Below, piece by piece: positions 12,420 to 24,747 of a stretch of 64,000 nucleotides of DNA. This DNA comes from Epinephelus fuscoguttatus. Lineage: Eukaryota; Chordata; Actinopteri; Perciformes; Serranidae. Position 1 is the first letter of the stretch. Each line of letters opens with the position of its first letter. Made by a program: the position numbers and the translations under genes. The stretch lies in contig NC_064765.1 of NCBI RefSeq assembly GCF_011397635.1, positions 27,432,632 through 27,496,631 of the forward strand. Reading direction: 5' to 3'. The notes below the pieces were generated by a model, which was given only the letters and a program-made list of their open reading frames with translations, was not told the DNA's origin and searched no databases.

Positions 12420-13129
12420 GGTGTGGTTACGTGATGGCTTCTCATTCAGAATGAAATGAATCTGAATGAAATCATTCGAAATTAAAGTCTTTCCAGGTAG
12501 TTTACATGGGAAATATTCATTCCGAATGAGGGTTTACATGGGAGATCAGTTTAATCGCCTTTTTTCAGGTCCACACAACGTTTGGGGCAGGGAAGGTTTC
12601 TGATTGGATAGGGGGCGGAGCAGATATTACGTGTTTACGTTTACCGGAAGAAAACACTGTAGTCCTCGCTCCGGATAACAAGATGCTTGACGACACCGTT
12701 CTTAGTGCCTTTTTCGGGCTTGTTTTGCTTAAATTCTTGAAGCAGCAGTACGACAACAACCTCGTTCTGCTAATGCTTCGTCTGTTGAGGAGGAGAAGGG
12801 AGGTAGAAGGTCAAAGAAGGGACATAGAAAACTGTGCTTTGGTGTATGGAAACCAGTGAGTGCAACTCGTTGCTATGTGCGCTACATCATCGTGCCAGAA
12901 GGGCAAGGAAACGAGCATGCGCAGAAAGAACGGAATGGCTGTAACAAGACAGAAAAATTCTTCCATTCGGGTTCTGAAAAGGAATATTCCACCCTTGTGC
13001 ACCCGATTAGATTTTCTTTCGGGTTGGCTGTTTTCATTCGGGTTGAGGTGTTTACAAGGAGCATTTCTATTCGGGTAGGGCTTCCAACCCGAATGCAAAA
13101 GGAATACATGGCTCCATGTAAACGCACGT
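12420..13129 (+). mobile_element. DNA transposon remnant, copy 2 of a tandem pair
   Basis: Same family and orientation as 11674-12415, starting only a few bases after it. Ends: GTGTGGTTACGTGATGG at left and the complement of GTGCGTTTACATGG at right. Its exon remnant (12682 onward) is open from MLDDTVLSAFFGLVLL through LRLLRRRREVEGQRRDIE to CALVYGNQ, then a donor-like GTGAGT. This copy lacks the internal stop found in copy 1. Non-autonomous as it stands. Confidence 0.65.
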
Positions 13130-14116
13130 ACTGCCACCTGTCAAGGTGAGCCCATTTTTATACCTTTTTGCACACATACGCCACCCAGTGCTAAAAAAAC
13201 ATAACAAATCAACAAATGACTGATACCATGTAATGGCTGCAACACTTTCTCTATTCCCCAATAGCCTCAGCATTATTTACTCTAACTCTTCATCTAAAGC
13301 AGACATTCTTGTCAAACAGACAAACTGCTGTTTTGTGTCAGTGCTTAGGCAAATCAATTACAATATGTTTTTGATAGCTGCTTCATACTGTAGACCTCTA
13401 ACAACCACTTAAATCTAAACACAGATTCCGATGACTTGGTCAGGCAGCAACACACTGATGACTCAAATAACTTAACTAGGAAAATCCAGAATAGTTTTTT
13501 TAAAAAAATTACTCCATATTCAATAAGCAGCATGATATCCATATATTGATGGCTCTTAGGAGTGTCCCCGGGGTGCACATGGATTTCAGTGTGTTGTTTA
13601 GCTTGCGACTACAGAAGTTGGCTTAATGACACTTTCATGACAATCAAGGTAGGTGACCAGCATGTTGGTTATTTTTTACTATACCAAAATAAAGCTAATA
13701 CAAAAGACTGCTAGACTATTTTAATCAGACAAAAGACTGACATAACACCTTTTTCAAATCCCTTGAAAGTTATCGGGCTGCAATGTTTTTGCTGCCTCCA
13801 TCCTAAATTATGTATCATCATATGTATAGTTGATATAAGTTTAAACATTAATTGACTGTATTAATAAAAATAAAAATTAATTAATGTAAATTTTAGCATC
13901 AGTGGTGTTATGGTTTGAATGACTAGGTAATGAACATATATCCCTTTCTCATAAGCATTCATTGTTTTACATGTCTCAGAAAACATTTATTACTTAATTT
14001 TTTAGGGCAATGTTGGGGATGTTGTCAGTGTCAAGGTCACATTGACATGAATGACTTATTGGTTCTATTCTGTAACTCAGTAACTCCACTGAAACCTCAT
14101 ATACCCATTCACTTAC
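13130..14116. other. Presumed intron downstream of the right SLC7A-like exon
   Basis: AT-rich sequence on the 3' side of the minus-strand donor at 14116. No second SLC7A exon, repeat or other gene was recognised. Confidence 0.45.
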
Positions 14117-14815
14117 CTCTGGACGTTTCAACTCTTCAGTAACATAATTCAAATTGTTCCAGCCGTCATAGGACCACAGTCCCTGGTAGAAAGCAATACC
14201 AATTGGATTGATGCCCAGATTTGTGTTCTCAAAGGAGTCTTCAAAGTTTTCAGTGTGCCCTCTGATTAGCATCACCACACCTCCTATTATAATGACTGCC
14301 AGGGCCAGGACCTTGGCCACCATAAAAAACACTTGGACTGACATTGCAAAGCGAACATTTAGGCAGTTCACAGTGGCAAGCACTATAATTGCAGCTGCAG
14401 CCACGCACTTCACCACCAGCACTGGAGGGGGGCAGTCTGGGTAGAGAGGAGCCACGACATACTGAGCAAAACTCAGCGAGATGCCAGCAACACCAGCAGG
14501 TCTCACAAATAACACAGAGCTGAAGATCAACATGAAGGCGACGACTGGACCTGAGGTCTTGAGGATGTAGATGTACTCCCCCCCTGATTCTGTTATGATA
14601 GTGCCCAGCTCAGCGTAGCAGAAAGCCGCCAGTATCACCAATAGACCACAGCACGCCCACACAACCAAACTGGCTCCAGGGCTGCCGATGGTGTAGAGCA
14701 CTGTCTGTGGGGACATGAAGATCCCAGATCCAATCATTGTCCCTCCAATGAGGGACACGGCACCCACCAGTCCTACTTCCCGCTTCAGGTTGAGTTTCTG
14801 CGTCTTGTCCTCCAT
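14117..14815 (-). CDS. SLC7A9/13-like b(0,+)-type amino acid transporter, first coding exon
   Basis: Partial gene: one open exon of 233 codons, from ATG at 14815 (A at -3, G at +4) to a clean GTAAGT donor at 14116-14115. An in-frame ATG lies 19 codons upstream, but the chosen start aligns with the left copy (both continue with LNLKREVG). The product is the N-terminal half of a 12-helix APC-superfamily exchanger that normally pairs with an SLC3 heavy chain in the plasma membrane. Visible are the GSGIF substrate-loop motif in helix 1 (about residues 28-32), AELGT in helix 2, and IAFYQGLWSYDGWNNLNY near the end, as in SLC7A9. Following exons are not recognised in the 14 kb to the window edge. 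They may lie further left, shared with or beyond the broken copy, or be lost. Confidence 0.82.
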
Positions 14816-14936
14816 AATCACAACAGTGACAGACAACCTGTTGTCAGACACTTTTACCAACAGAGCAATCACTATAATTATGTGGCCAAAGTCACTCTTG
14901 CAGCAGCTCAGGGAGTTAATAATTATGTGGGTGGGT

Positions 14937-15703
14937 TTAAAGGAGCATGTTTTGCTTTGTATCTTATCTTTATGAAAGCTATAGTTGCTAAATTTTATGA
15001 GGGTACCTTTGTGTTACATTTGCTTAAACTGTCACTATATTCTGAAAGAGGCACAAGAGTCAGTCTGTAAAAAAAAATCATGTCCTTCCTCCCTAGAATC
15101 AGACCACAGTGCAGCAGCAACAACCGAGTCGAGAAGTCTCTAACGCAGCTGTCAATCATTTCAATTAGCTACTGCTTGTGAACTGGAGTCAAACTGTCAA
15201 ACAAGGCAGCTCTGATCAAATATGAATCAATATTTTGTGACTGCATTGCCTATTCTTCAACTCAAATATTTCTGCAACATATTTTAGTGTACTGTTTAGC
15301 CGTAAAATGAGAAAGTTGGTCCGACTGTTCAGCAGTGCATGGTACTCCGTTTAGCTGTATACAACATGGTGGCTGTGTCACAAAGTTTTTCATATTACAG
15401 CTAAACAGTACACTAAAATATGTTTCTGATGCAGTTATAAAATCTTCATATTCATATTTGATCAGTGCTGCCCAATTTGACTGAGACGACGGCAAGCTGC
15501 TTTAGAGACTCCTCAGCTCTGATTGGATGTTTTCAGTCACATGCAGTTAGGCCATAAGAATCGCTCCAAGGCAAAGGAGTAGGCAGAGGACTATGATTTC
15601 ATTCACACATTATCTTATTTAGTGCTGCATGAATATAGTGACAGTTTAAGCAAATATGAAAAAGGTGATTTTTTTTTATGAAAGTTACCAACAGTACCTT
15701 TAA
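14937..15703. mobile_element. TTAA-flanked long foldback element
   Basis: TTAA at both edges (14937-14940 and 15700-15703), then TTAAAGG at each end. The two halves are inverted copies. The 25-mer block whose core is TTGCTTAAACTGTCACTATA is perfect in both arms (about 15020-15050 and 15636-15660). A second perfect inner pair, core TATTTTAGTGTACTGTTTAG, lies at about 15280-15300 and 15400-15422. The transcript would fold into one hairpin with arms of roughly 300 nt. No coding capacity. It sits about 120 bp upstream of the ATG of the right SLC7A-like exon and so may overlap its promoter. Confidence 0.7.
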
Positions 15704-16339
15704 GGATCTTTTAAGTGTGTTAAAATACCTTAAGTTTTCATCTCACATATGAAACCAGTAACAAAGGCAACATACCCATGATTCATTGAAACACTGTATA
15801 TTGTGTATGCCATCATACCAACAACCATAAAACTGATAATGATCATTATTTTAGCACTTAAGCACTGTCAGGACAGGCACTGCTACAAATAAGATGTCTA
15901 TCAAACAACAGGTTAAATATTACACATAATGTAGTATGTAAACTGTGCGCTGAATCATTAACACACACGCAACCAGGGAGTGATGTTTTTACATCTTATC
16001 ACAGTGATCACTGACGAGCTCTGTAACTCAATACAGTTGTTTTATAATCTTTTAACTTTGTGGCTTGATGTTTCAGGACAACTTCCACCTACAGTACAAC
16101 ACACCAAAGCCCATAAACATGTTTTTTTACAGGTGCATATGAAAGTGAATTGTCCAAATATAATGGAAAACATTCTTATCTGCATTTTTAAGTGGTTCAC
16201 TTTTCAGATGTCAAACCAGGTACTCTGTAATGTGTCGTATTGCAATCCACTATCACAGACCTGCATTCAATATCTTTTTGGTTCAACTCAATCCAGGGTC
16301 ATCCTGCTGTCACAATGTACAGTAGCTATGTACCATGGT
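15704..16339. other. Intergenic between SLC7A-like exon and utp25
   Basis: Mixed AT-rich sequence with no coding signal. It is on the downstream side of utp25 and the upstream side of the SLC7A-like exon. A short frame at 15980-16405 (+) overlaps the utp25 3' end and is not supported. Confidence 0.4.
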
Positions 16340-16345
16340 TTTATT
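16340..16345 (-). terminator. utp25: Poly(A) signal of utp25
   Basis: AATAAA on the minus strand, about 32 nt after the utp25 stop codon. If used, the 3' UTR is unusually short; other signals may exist further downstream. Confidence 0.5.
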
Positions 16346-16376
16346 AATTGGTCCCTCTCTAATCTGTCCAGCTCCA

Positions 16377-19300
16377 TCAGGACGTTTTATCTTCCCCTCC
16401 CGTAACAAACAGGTGAACAGTCTTGTTGGAGTTGAGCATCTGTCCGGCTCGCTGGGCTCCGGTGATGGCAGCTAACTTGTGGGCATCGTAGCGGGAGTAG
16501 AGGGCAGTGCAGGTCCAGCTGGCTTCTTCCCCTTGACCCCCCGCTGCCAGCATATTACACACCTCGCTGTAGAAGTGGGGGAAGGAGGGCAGTCCATAAA
16601 ATATCAGGTTCTGGATCCCTTTGATAGTGTATCTAAATGATAAAGAAAGAAATGAGAGATTAGATTAGAGTTACTGAGTAAAATTTAAGACCATGCGTAT
16701 AACCACACAGAATTTATTTTGATACATTTTACAGAGAGTATGAAAGTATGGGATGATATGGGCTAGAATTATTATTTTATAACACTTTTTCAGTACTTTC
16801 CAGCAGGATAAAGCAATGAAATCTGATGACTGCAATATACTGCTGATTATTGTAATGCACTGTTTTGATAACGCTACAGAAGGAAGGAAAGGATTTAATA
16901 GCTTCCTCCTGCACACACACAATACACAGTTCAAACAATGTCTCTTTCAGAAGCCTGAAATCTGATACAAAAACATTTTCTGACCAACGCTATTTCCTAT
17001 GGTAGTCATATGTAAGATTTAGAAGGACTACATTCCTGTTTGAAAAACATTTTTAGCCTTAATACAAATATATCCCTGTGTGTGTCAATTGCCAGTGAAC
17101 TACAATAAAGAAGCTACAGTGTATGACTACGCTGCCATGTGACTGCATCATGAATTCTCTGACTCTGAAGTACACAGCTTAAGTAAGAGCTCTGACTTGT
17201 AACCTCTGTTTGAGAGGTCACATCTGTTTCCTTCACATTAGAACAATTGGTGATGTGTTAACTCTTAAAATGGTACTAAAGATAACATTTTTCATGTTCT
17301 TTACTTTTGTTGGTCTGGGAATGATTTCAGGATTCAACATCACCAGAGTGCCCATTATGCTTAGTGGCTTTTAATCATGGTTAGCCTTGTGGTTAGTTAG
17401 GTCTACCTACTGTACCTGACAGTACTCTGACCTCTAGAACAGCTTTACTGGCTGACTGACCCTGCACCAATGGCTGGGTGAAGACACAAAATCCCCTTCA
17501 AATTAAACACATAACTACTCACATGTTGGGCTACATTAAAAAGAACTCACCTCTTGTAAAAGTGGAAGCGTTCAGTGAAGAGCAGAAACTGTTTATCCCC
17601 CTTCTGGAAGAAGTGCCTGGCTCGGGACACCTCCGACCTGCTGGAATACTCGCAGATGCTGGCAAAGTTTGTCTCCTCTTTCTTCATGTAGTTACGCAAC
17701 CGGACGTAGTCAAAGTAAGACGGGATGTAGATCAGAGTGTGGGACATGACAGAGTCCCTGTACTGAGGCAGCACTTTATCTACAAAGAACTGAAACCTAC
17801 AGGCAGGATAGGGAACAAATAAACCAGCTTTACATTTGTGGGGATAAACCAAGCACTCGACAAGATCTCTTAAGCTGCTGCATACATTATGTTTTGTTTT
17901 GTTTTTTAATTTAGACACAAATTCAAATGATAAAATTCATAAAGAAAGCAAAGCAATGTGCTACTGACATAAAAACAAGGGTCTTACAAAAAAAAAACAC
18001 TTAAAAGAAAAAAACTATTTAGATGATACACACAACTGATCTGTATAACAGCTAATAAACCGAGAAGGGCAAAGAAATACTGAGATATGAATGTAAACAG
18101 TTCAGGATGACTATGTAAGTGTATGTGTGTGGATGTGAGCAAATAAAGTGTAACATTATTGTGTAACAGCTGACTGAATGTCTTGTCACGTGCCTCAACA
18201 GAGGGAAATGTGAGAGTTTACTGGGAGGCATGGAGAGAGGAAAAGGCACTCCTTCTAACTCCAGAACCTGCCTGAGAATCATCATGTTTTTGTGTTTTCA
18301 GTAGTAATCCAGTGATAGCTGTTTGTATATCCACTGAAAACAGGTCCTATTAGCTCATCACCATACTTTTACTAGTGTCAATTTGCTAAAATGTAAACAA
18401 ATATGGACTAAAGGTTGTAGCCTACAATGTAGCTCACTGAATAAATGGCAACTTATTCCTCCTGCAGCTTTTAGAACCCTCTGCTCTATCTTATAGAGTC
18501 GACAATTTGTCTGGCTGTGATGGCATCACATGGTTCACCTGTGGGAAAACCTTACCGAGTGTCATGGTCCATGAAGCTGTCAGAGGTGAACATCTGAAAC
18601 ACATGAGGGAGCTGAACCAGCACCTGGCAGATGGAGCCTGTTTTCGGTATGTTCTTTGTAGCAATCTGGGACAAAAAACATGCAGGGAATTAACTTTTAA
18701 AAACCCACATCATCACATAGCAATAAGGAAACTTTGATTTATGTACACACAAAAGTTTGATGGCCATGATTTCTTTGTTTCATTCTTAAAAAGTCAGCCT
18801 GATAGCTAAACAGGTCTTTCCTCAGATATCAAGCTGACGACAGTAAACAACCTACTGTGGCTACAGCTCCAACCACTGAGGATTTACTCCATCTATGAGA
18901 TCATATCTGCCTCTTAATAATGTGTTCAACTAAATTACAGTCTGTACCCAATATTTAGTTTAAGGACAGGGCTTTACGGTAACTTATTTCACAAGAAGGA
19001 CAAAGAAATTCAAAAATTAGGAGCACACAGAAAAACTAGGAGCACAGTAAATAATGTTTATGTTACACAGAGTTTATTAAGAATTAAAGTATTGCATACA
19101 TATTTATACTGCAGTTGTGTAGTGCTACCTTGGTTAGGGCAGGGAATACGGTCTTAGACACAGTCTGCAGCCATTAAGTAGCAGGTTAGCTGCTTCATGC
19201 CTTCATCTCTCTCATATCTCTCTTACGCTCTTCTCTTTAGACACTTAACATTAAATCTATATGTTCTCCCTCCGCTGGCTCCAGTGGATGCTAATGTTGC

Positions 19301-22300
19301 TCTCAGCCACCCTGTCTTTACTAGTCACCATGCTAATGTTTAGATTAGCCACACCCGTTAATATGCCTCGTTCTTTTGTAATTTTTTAAGGATTAGCAGC
19401 ACAGCAGAAAAAGACTAGGGTAGATTTTAATCATTCATTCAAATGCTTTGCTCGTAAAAGATTTTCGGGTTCCCACACATCTATTTTTAGGTGCAAATGC
19501 AAGGAAAATCCACACACTGTCAAACCCTACAGGAGCCGATACAATGTTAACTGTACAGTGTATACAGTACCTGTCCACGGTAGTTGGCGCACTGCTTGGT
19601 GAGAATGTTGTTGATCTGTGGGTCTTGGATGGAGCTGAACACCAGCGTCTGCCGGTAGTGTCTGGCCCAGTTGTTCAGGTTCCACATTCTCACCCGGGAG
19701 AAGTCCACTCCATGGGAGTCCAGCGGCTGCAGGTTCATGTGCTTCATCACATGCTGTAGAGGGGAGGAGGATGTGATTTTTTATTAAACATCAACTTATA
19801 CAGACACACCTTAACTATATCAACTTTTGAAAGACTTGGTTTGTTAAGAATATTTTTTTTACGATGATATAAACTGAATATGGTTAAGAATTATATAGTT
19901 TATAATTTTCTACAAAGCAAAGATCCTCTATGTGCTCAGCTGAGATCAGGTATTATACCTCTAACTGTTGCAATGGACAGTACCTTAATCTAGTGGAATA
20001 GCAGATCTGTCTAATGTGCTGTCTAAACGGTATAAAAATGACCTCCATTTTGTTTTCTATTGTCCTTTTTATTGTGAACTGTGTGTTGCTTTATTTGTTA
20101 AGATAAAAATTGATATCGGTTTTGTAAATATGGAAAATGCACAAAGACTGAGATGGCTGTTCACATATCAAACACATGAAGGATTTTTTCAGATTGTACA
20201 GTGGTTGTTAAACAGCAGATGGCGCCACATCCTTCCCAAAAGTAAGAACATAACTCTGCTAGACAGAACAGATGCCATCCCTTGCAGTAAGGTGTCATGT
20301 TGACCTGTGTGTATTCTTACCAGGACGTGTTCCCAGTTCTGCATGAGTAAGACATCTGCCTGGTCCAACACCAGCAGCTCAATTGAGGAAAGAAAGTCAA
20401 AGTCTCTCTTGCTTTCTCCTTCTGCTCCCAGCACTGTGCGGAGGCCCAGCGGAGACGCTATGATGATGTCTGATGAATAAAAGGGGGCGTACAGACGCAT
20501 GCTGCTCCTCACAATGGAAATGCCTGGTGAGGAGAGAGGACAGCAACAAGGTCTCAGACAGAGAGACTTAGGTTATCAAAAAGTGGGTGGACCTCTGTTT
20601 GTTGAACTGTACCTATCCTGAAGTGATCGTCCACATTGCCTGAGAAGATGGCTCTGTAATCGTCTGGTCTCTGCAGATTGGATGGCTTGTCATCTGCTTC
20701 CTCTCCAAACTCTTCCTTGAACCTCTTCTTGTTGTTGATCACTATCTTCTTGCCTTTGGTCTCCAGCAGGCTGATGAGCGTCTGCACGACACGCAGAGCT
20801 TTGCCTCGGAATGGAACGAGAATCAGGACCTGATGCACCCATAACAGGGCAGAAAAAATACATTTTGAACCTTGTGGCTATGTGGATAGCATTAACGTAC
20901 TGAACTATTATGTGATTTATTCTACTCACACAGGCACGCAGACCTGCATGCAGCAAGTACTTCTAATGATTGTTCCAGGTTTTGCTAAATTACTTTTATT
21001 ATTATTTTGCGACAAAGACATTTTAACACTTAAAGTTTAAATGAAATATTAAGTTGTGCTTCTCAAAGTGTGATCCAGCCTGAGAACAAATTCAAATTCT
21101 AACTTAATTATATAAATAATAATAAATAATAAATAATGTGTTTAGAAACATTTAATGGAGCTCTGTTAAGAAGCCAAATATAATGTAACCAGTACTTTAC
21201 CTTGGGCCGGGTCAGTCCTTGGTCTCTGGGTTCATCCTGTGGCTCACTTCCAGCTTTACCCTGAGTTTTCCGCTCCCTTAGCAGCGCATTGTTAGCCAGG
21301 ACGCCAGAATTGGCCTTCAGCACGTGGTTGAGCACATGGACGCAGTATGCACTGCAAACCTGTGGGCCCTGTTTCAGAGGACAGGTCTCTGGGTAGTAGA
21401 GGTCCTTGTAGGAGCCCATTAGAGCTAGCAGCTCCAGCTGCAGTGGGCTGATCTCCTCAGCTCCCATGTTAGGATCAGAGGTCTGGTTCAGATGCTTCCA
21501 GCTGGTTTCCAAAACTTTGTGGAAAACTGGGAGGTTTGTGTCTTTCCGTGGGCCGATGGATCCAAACTTCTCCAGGGGATTGGTACAGAGTAAATTGCCC
21601 AATTTTGGCCACTAAATGTGGGGAAAGGCAAATATAATGAAGCACATCAACTGTACATACAATTCATTTTCATTAAAAAGAAGCTGGACCATTTCATGAA
21701 ACTGTGCACTTATTACCGTGATCTGAGCCTTGGCTTTACTGCCAGATGTTATCTTCTGCACATCCTCTTCACCAAGTTCTGTGTCCAAATGCTGTACAAA
21801 CATGTCTGCATATACAGAAAAAAACTGTAACGCATACCTCAACCCAACTGTATTCCAATACTCAATTTACTTATTTTAAAAAATAAAATCATATACAGTG
21901 CATCTTTTATAGGTTACTGGACAGAAAATGTAGGGCTATAAACTTGACAAAACTATTAGCTATTATCTTACCGTTGCCGTCTTTTTGCTCTGCTGTGCTT
22001 TCAGTATCCTCTTCTCCTCCTTCATCCGCAAAGTTGGTCTCCAGACAGAACTGGGACTCGTGCTCCTTGTCCTCAAACTCTTGAACTCCTGCCTCTTTCT
22101 CTGCCGTCTCTTCCCCTTCCACTGCTTCAGTCAAAGCCTCATCTGCATCCTCAGGTCCTTCCTCTCCTCCTTCATCTTCGTCACCATCATCGACAACTCC
22201 ATCACTGTCCCCTATGATAAAAAGCACAACAGTCTTCAGTCGACTGCAATATGTTGGCCTCTTCTGTGTGCTGGAACTAAACAACTCACCTTCACCAAGA

Positions 22301-24027
22301 AGCTCCTCTTCGTCCTCGTCATCATCAGTGCTCTCCTCTTCACTCTGGTCATTACCGGTGGGTTCGCCGAGTGTTGAAAGGAGCTTCTGATAGGCTGTCT
22401 TCTGCTCTGGTTCCTCCTCTTCATCCTCCAGCTCATCAGGCTCAATGTCAGAGTGTTCTGGGCTTGCTGGCTTTAACATAGGTGAGGACAGAACACCAAT
22501 CATCAAATTGCAATATTATGACATACGTATGGGTAAATATTACACTGCTGTGTGCAGTATATCAACAACTGGATGGTCCAAAATGTATCTAGTATACATC
22601 TAATCAAACAGGAGGTCCTTGTTTCTAACAGTGACAACATTTCTTCATCTCTGTCCAGAGACAGTTCTACAATCAGTCTAATATCGCATTGGGCTTTACA
22701 ACATCTGTCATCAGGAATTGAATTGAATTACTCACCAGTTCCAGTATCTCAGTTCTTTCAGGTCTTGCATTGACTCTGTGAATAAACACAAAAGGAAATG
22801 TAGTCACTTACACAACATGCATCTATTGTAAGACCACAAACCTGACTAAATGACAAAGACCTTGTTCTAGGCTGCTTGTTGACATGTTGGTATTAGAAAA
22901 AATAACCACCAGACCATCCACAGAAAACAATAAAGTTTTGAGCTTTCTGCACTCAATACATAGGCTAAAGAACTAAGCAATGAGTTGAGAGAGCAGGTTA
23001 AGAGAAAAAAGCATGCCCACTAATTGCGGAAGACCATGTCTTGAACAAAGTCCCCTGAAAGACCAATCTGTATTTCGTATTGTATCTGTATTTTCCTAAA
23101 TATAAGCTGCATTTATTACCATGTTTCTTAGTTTCATGTTATTTGTTTACACTGAGGAAGAGTCAAGTTTAAAAGAGTAGTCTGATCAGAGAAGTCAAAC
23201 GCCCCAACTGTCACTTACAAGGAGAAATAAGCATCCCCGCATCAACTACTGTAGATACAGTTGTAGACTCTAAGGCAATTTATTTCCATTATACCATGTA
23301 AATGTAGTGAGGTTCGTGCATGTAGTCAAAGGCTTGTTTGTTTTCACTGTGGCAGGATTTTAATAAAGCACATCTACTTGTTTAACAGTCGCAAGACAGC
23401 TTACAGTCATACCAATGATACAATGAACAGTTAAGATGTGTAAGTAAACTTTAACCTTATGCAGCCGATATTCTTTTACTCCTCTGCTACTAGCCATTTT
23501 GCTAATGAATAGGCTGTTATCACTGGGCATAACGTTACATTAGCCTTATGTGACAATTTGACTTTGACGTGTTAACTCCAAAGACCTTCTCAGCCGTGTG
23601 TTTATGCTATTGTTTTCACTTTAATCCGTCGGAATCAACTGAACTATCTAGGAGGAACCTAAAACTGCTTTCAAAAATAATGTTATTTATGAAAAAATAT
23701 ATATCGTGTATGTCTGTAACGTTACATTTCAGTGAACATGCTCCTTCGAGAAGTATTATTCATCCAGTTTTATATTTTATTAATAATAAATAGGTTACAG
23801 CTAATTTTGTCCACTGTATCTTGCTGGACTTGATACAGTGGTGTGAATGTAACTTAGCTAGTTGGCTAACATAAAAGTAGCTACATTTTTCCTTTACAAC
23901 GGGCCGAAGTTTGCTGAGCTGCTTACACATCATGAAATGGATGCTCCTCTCCAAATTCTTTCAAGTGTTTCTTCTGTTTTTTGGATAAACTTGTGAAAAG
24001 CTGCTTGTTTTGCCTTCTTTTCCCCAT
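16377..24027 (-). CDS. utp25: U3 small nucleolar RNA-associated protein 25 (Diexf/Def)
   Basis: Complete gene. Coding exons (high to low): 24027-23927, 22775-22736, 22470-22290, 22211-21972, 21805-21717, 21611-21201, 20829-20613, 20523-20321, 19753-19571, 18665-18556, 17796-17551, 16632-16377. All junctions are GT-AG with matching phases and give 758 aa, against 756 in human. The protein is a nucleolar factor of the small-subunit processome; zebrafish Def is also known to promote p53 turnover. Order: basic start MGKRRQNKQ, a long acidic region (about residues 48-187), then a helicase-like fold. DQAD (about residues 480-483) stands where DEAD-box enzymes have DEAD, in line with the family being a degenerate, probably non-ATPase relative. 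Highly conserved blocks are [30 protein letters not shown] and [13 protein letters not shown]. The start matches human MGKRGSRSQ. Confidence 0.97.
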
Positions 24028-24042
24028 GTTGACACTGTGCTG

Positions 24043-24048
24043 CACGTG
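24043..24048 (-). promoter_or_regulatory. E-box CACGTG at the utp25 5' end
   Basis: A perfect CACGTG lies 16-21 nt before the utp25 ATG, within the 5' UTR or core promoter. This palindrome is the Myc/Max and USF site, and Myc commonly drives ribosome-biogenesis genes. The function here is inferred. Confidence 0.45.
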
Positions 24049-24049
24049 C

Positions 24050-24122
24050 GGTAGTCCGGCTTCTTCTTCTTGGGTGGTGGTGAATCAGTAGCAGTATTAC
24101 TACCATCTACAGGCCTGGAGTG
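24050..24122 (-). promoter_or_regulatory. utp25 promoter module (shared with mtres1)
   Basis: Read toward utp25 the segment runs CTCCAGGCCTGTAGATGG, then a TAATACTGCTACTG stretch, then AAGAAGAAGAAGCCGG close to the start. The same order and orientation occur upstream of mtres1 (37931-38015). The TAGATGGTAG part resembles a CTCF core weakly. It is probably a promoter-linked conserved or repeat-derived module; its role is unknown. Confidence 0.5.
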
Positions 24123-24447
24123 GAATTACAGGTTTGCTCCTGCTGGGTGACATGAAGGAATTGATGATTTGTTTATGTAAAGCCACTGCATATTGTACAG
24201 TATAAGTAATGTACAATCAAAACACTGACTCTGCTTAAAGAGACCGATCCACTGTCTCATGACTGAAAAGCTGTACATTATACAGTGTGACAGATTATTA
24301 GTTTTATGTCACCAGCTTTACAGGGAGTATTATTATTATTTAAATAGATGGTAAATATGTTTTTTGGCAACATTTGCTTGCTCTATGTATTTCAGTTTTG
24401 ATAAGTAAATAAAAGCGGAATACCGCTGCATAGATGTCATTCTTTGA
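24123..24447. other. Intergenic, upstream of utp25
   Basis: AT-rich sequence with no gene or named repeat seen. Confidence 0.4.
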
Positions 24448-24735
24448 ATCAGAATCAGAAATCAGAATCAGAAAAACTTTATTGATCCACGAGGAGAAAT
24501 TATGATTTGTTACAGTTGCTCCGATGTAAAGAATAGAGAATCATAAGAAGTAGGAATAAGAGTATGAAATAAAGAGTGTAAATATAAAGCAATGAAATAA
24601 AATAAAGTAGAAATGAAATGTGATTTAAATATTAAAATAAAATATATCTTGTCACTGTGCTGAGGCTGTAAGTGTGAAAATTTAACTACAATTTATACAT
24701 CAGTAGTATAAAACAACAATAGAATTAGAGTAAAC
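24448..24735 (-). repeat. LINE/SINE 3'-tail repeat
   Basis: Begins (plus strand) with repeats of TCAGAA, then ACTTTATTGATCCACGAGGAG. This is the complement of a common fish retroposon 3' tail (…CTCGTGGATCAATAAAGT). The same tail motif recurs at 62112-62140, in the SINE there. The rest is A-rich and degraded. No coding capacity. Confidence 0.5.
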
Positions 24736-24747
24736 ATAAGAAATATG

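Noticed and set aside
11776-12759. Two related minus-strand frames (MLSYC.FKN.SKTS)
   Set aside because: They are the antisense of the transposase-like exon in each tandem copy; the plus-strand frame has the splice donor and the better-conserved protein.
14816-14872. Upstream in-frame ATG for the right SLC7A-like exon
   Set aside because: The left copy shares the downstream start context (LNLKREVG spacing) and the 14815 ATG has the stronger context.
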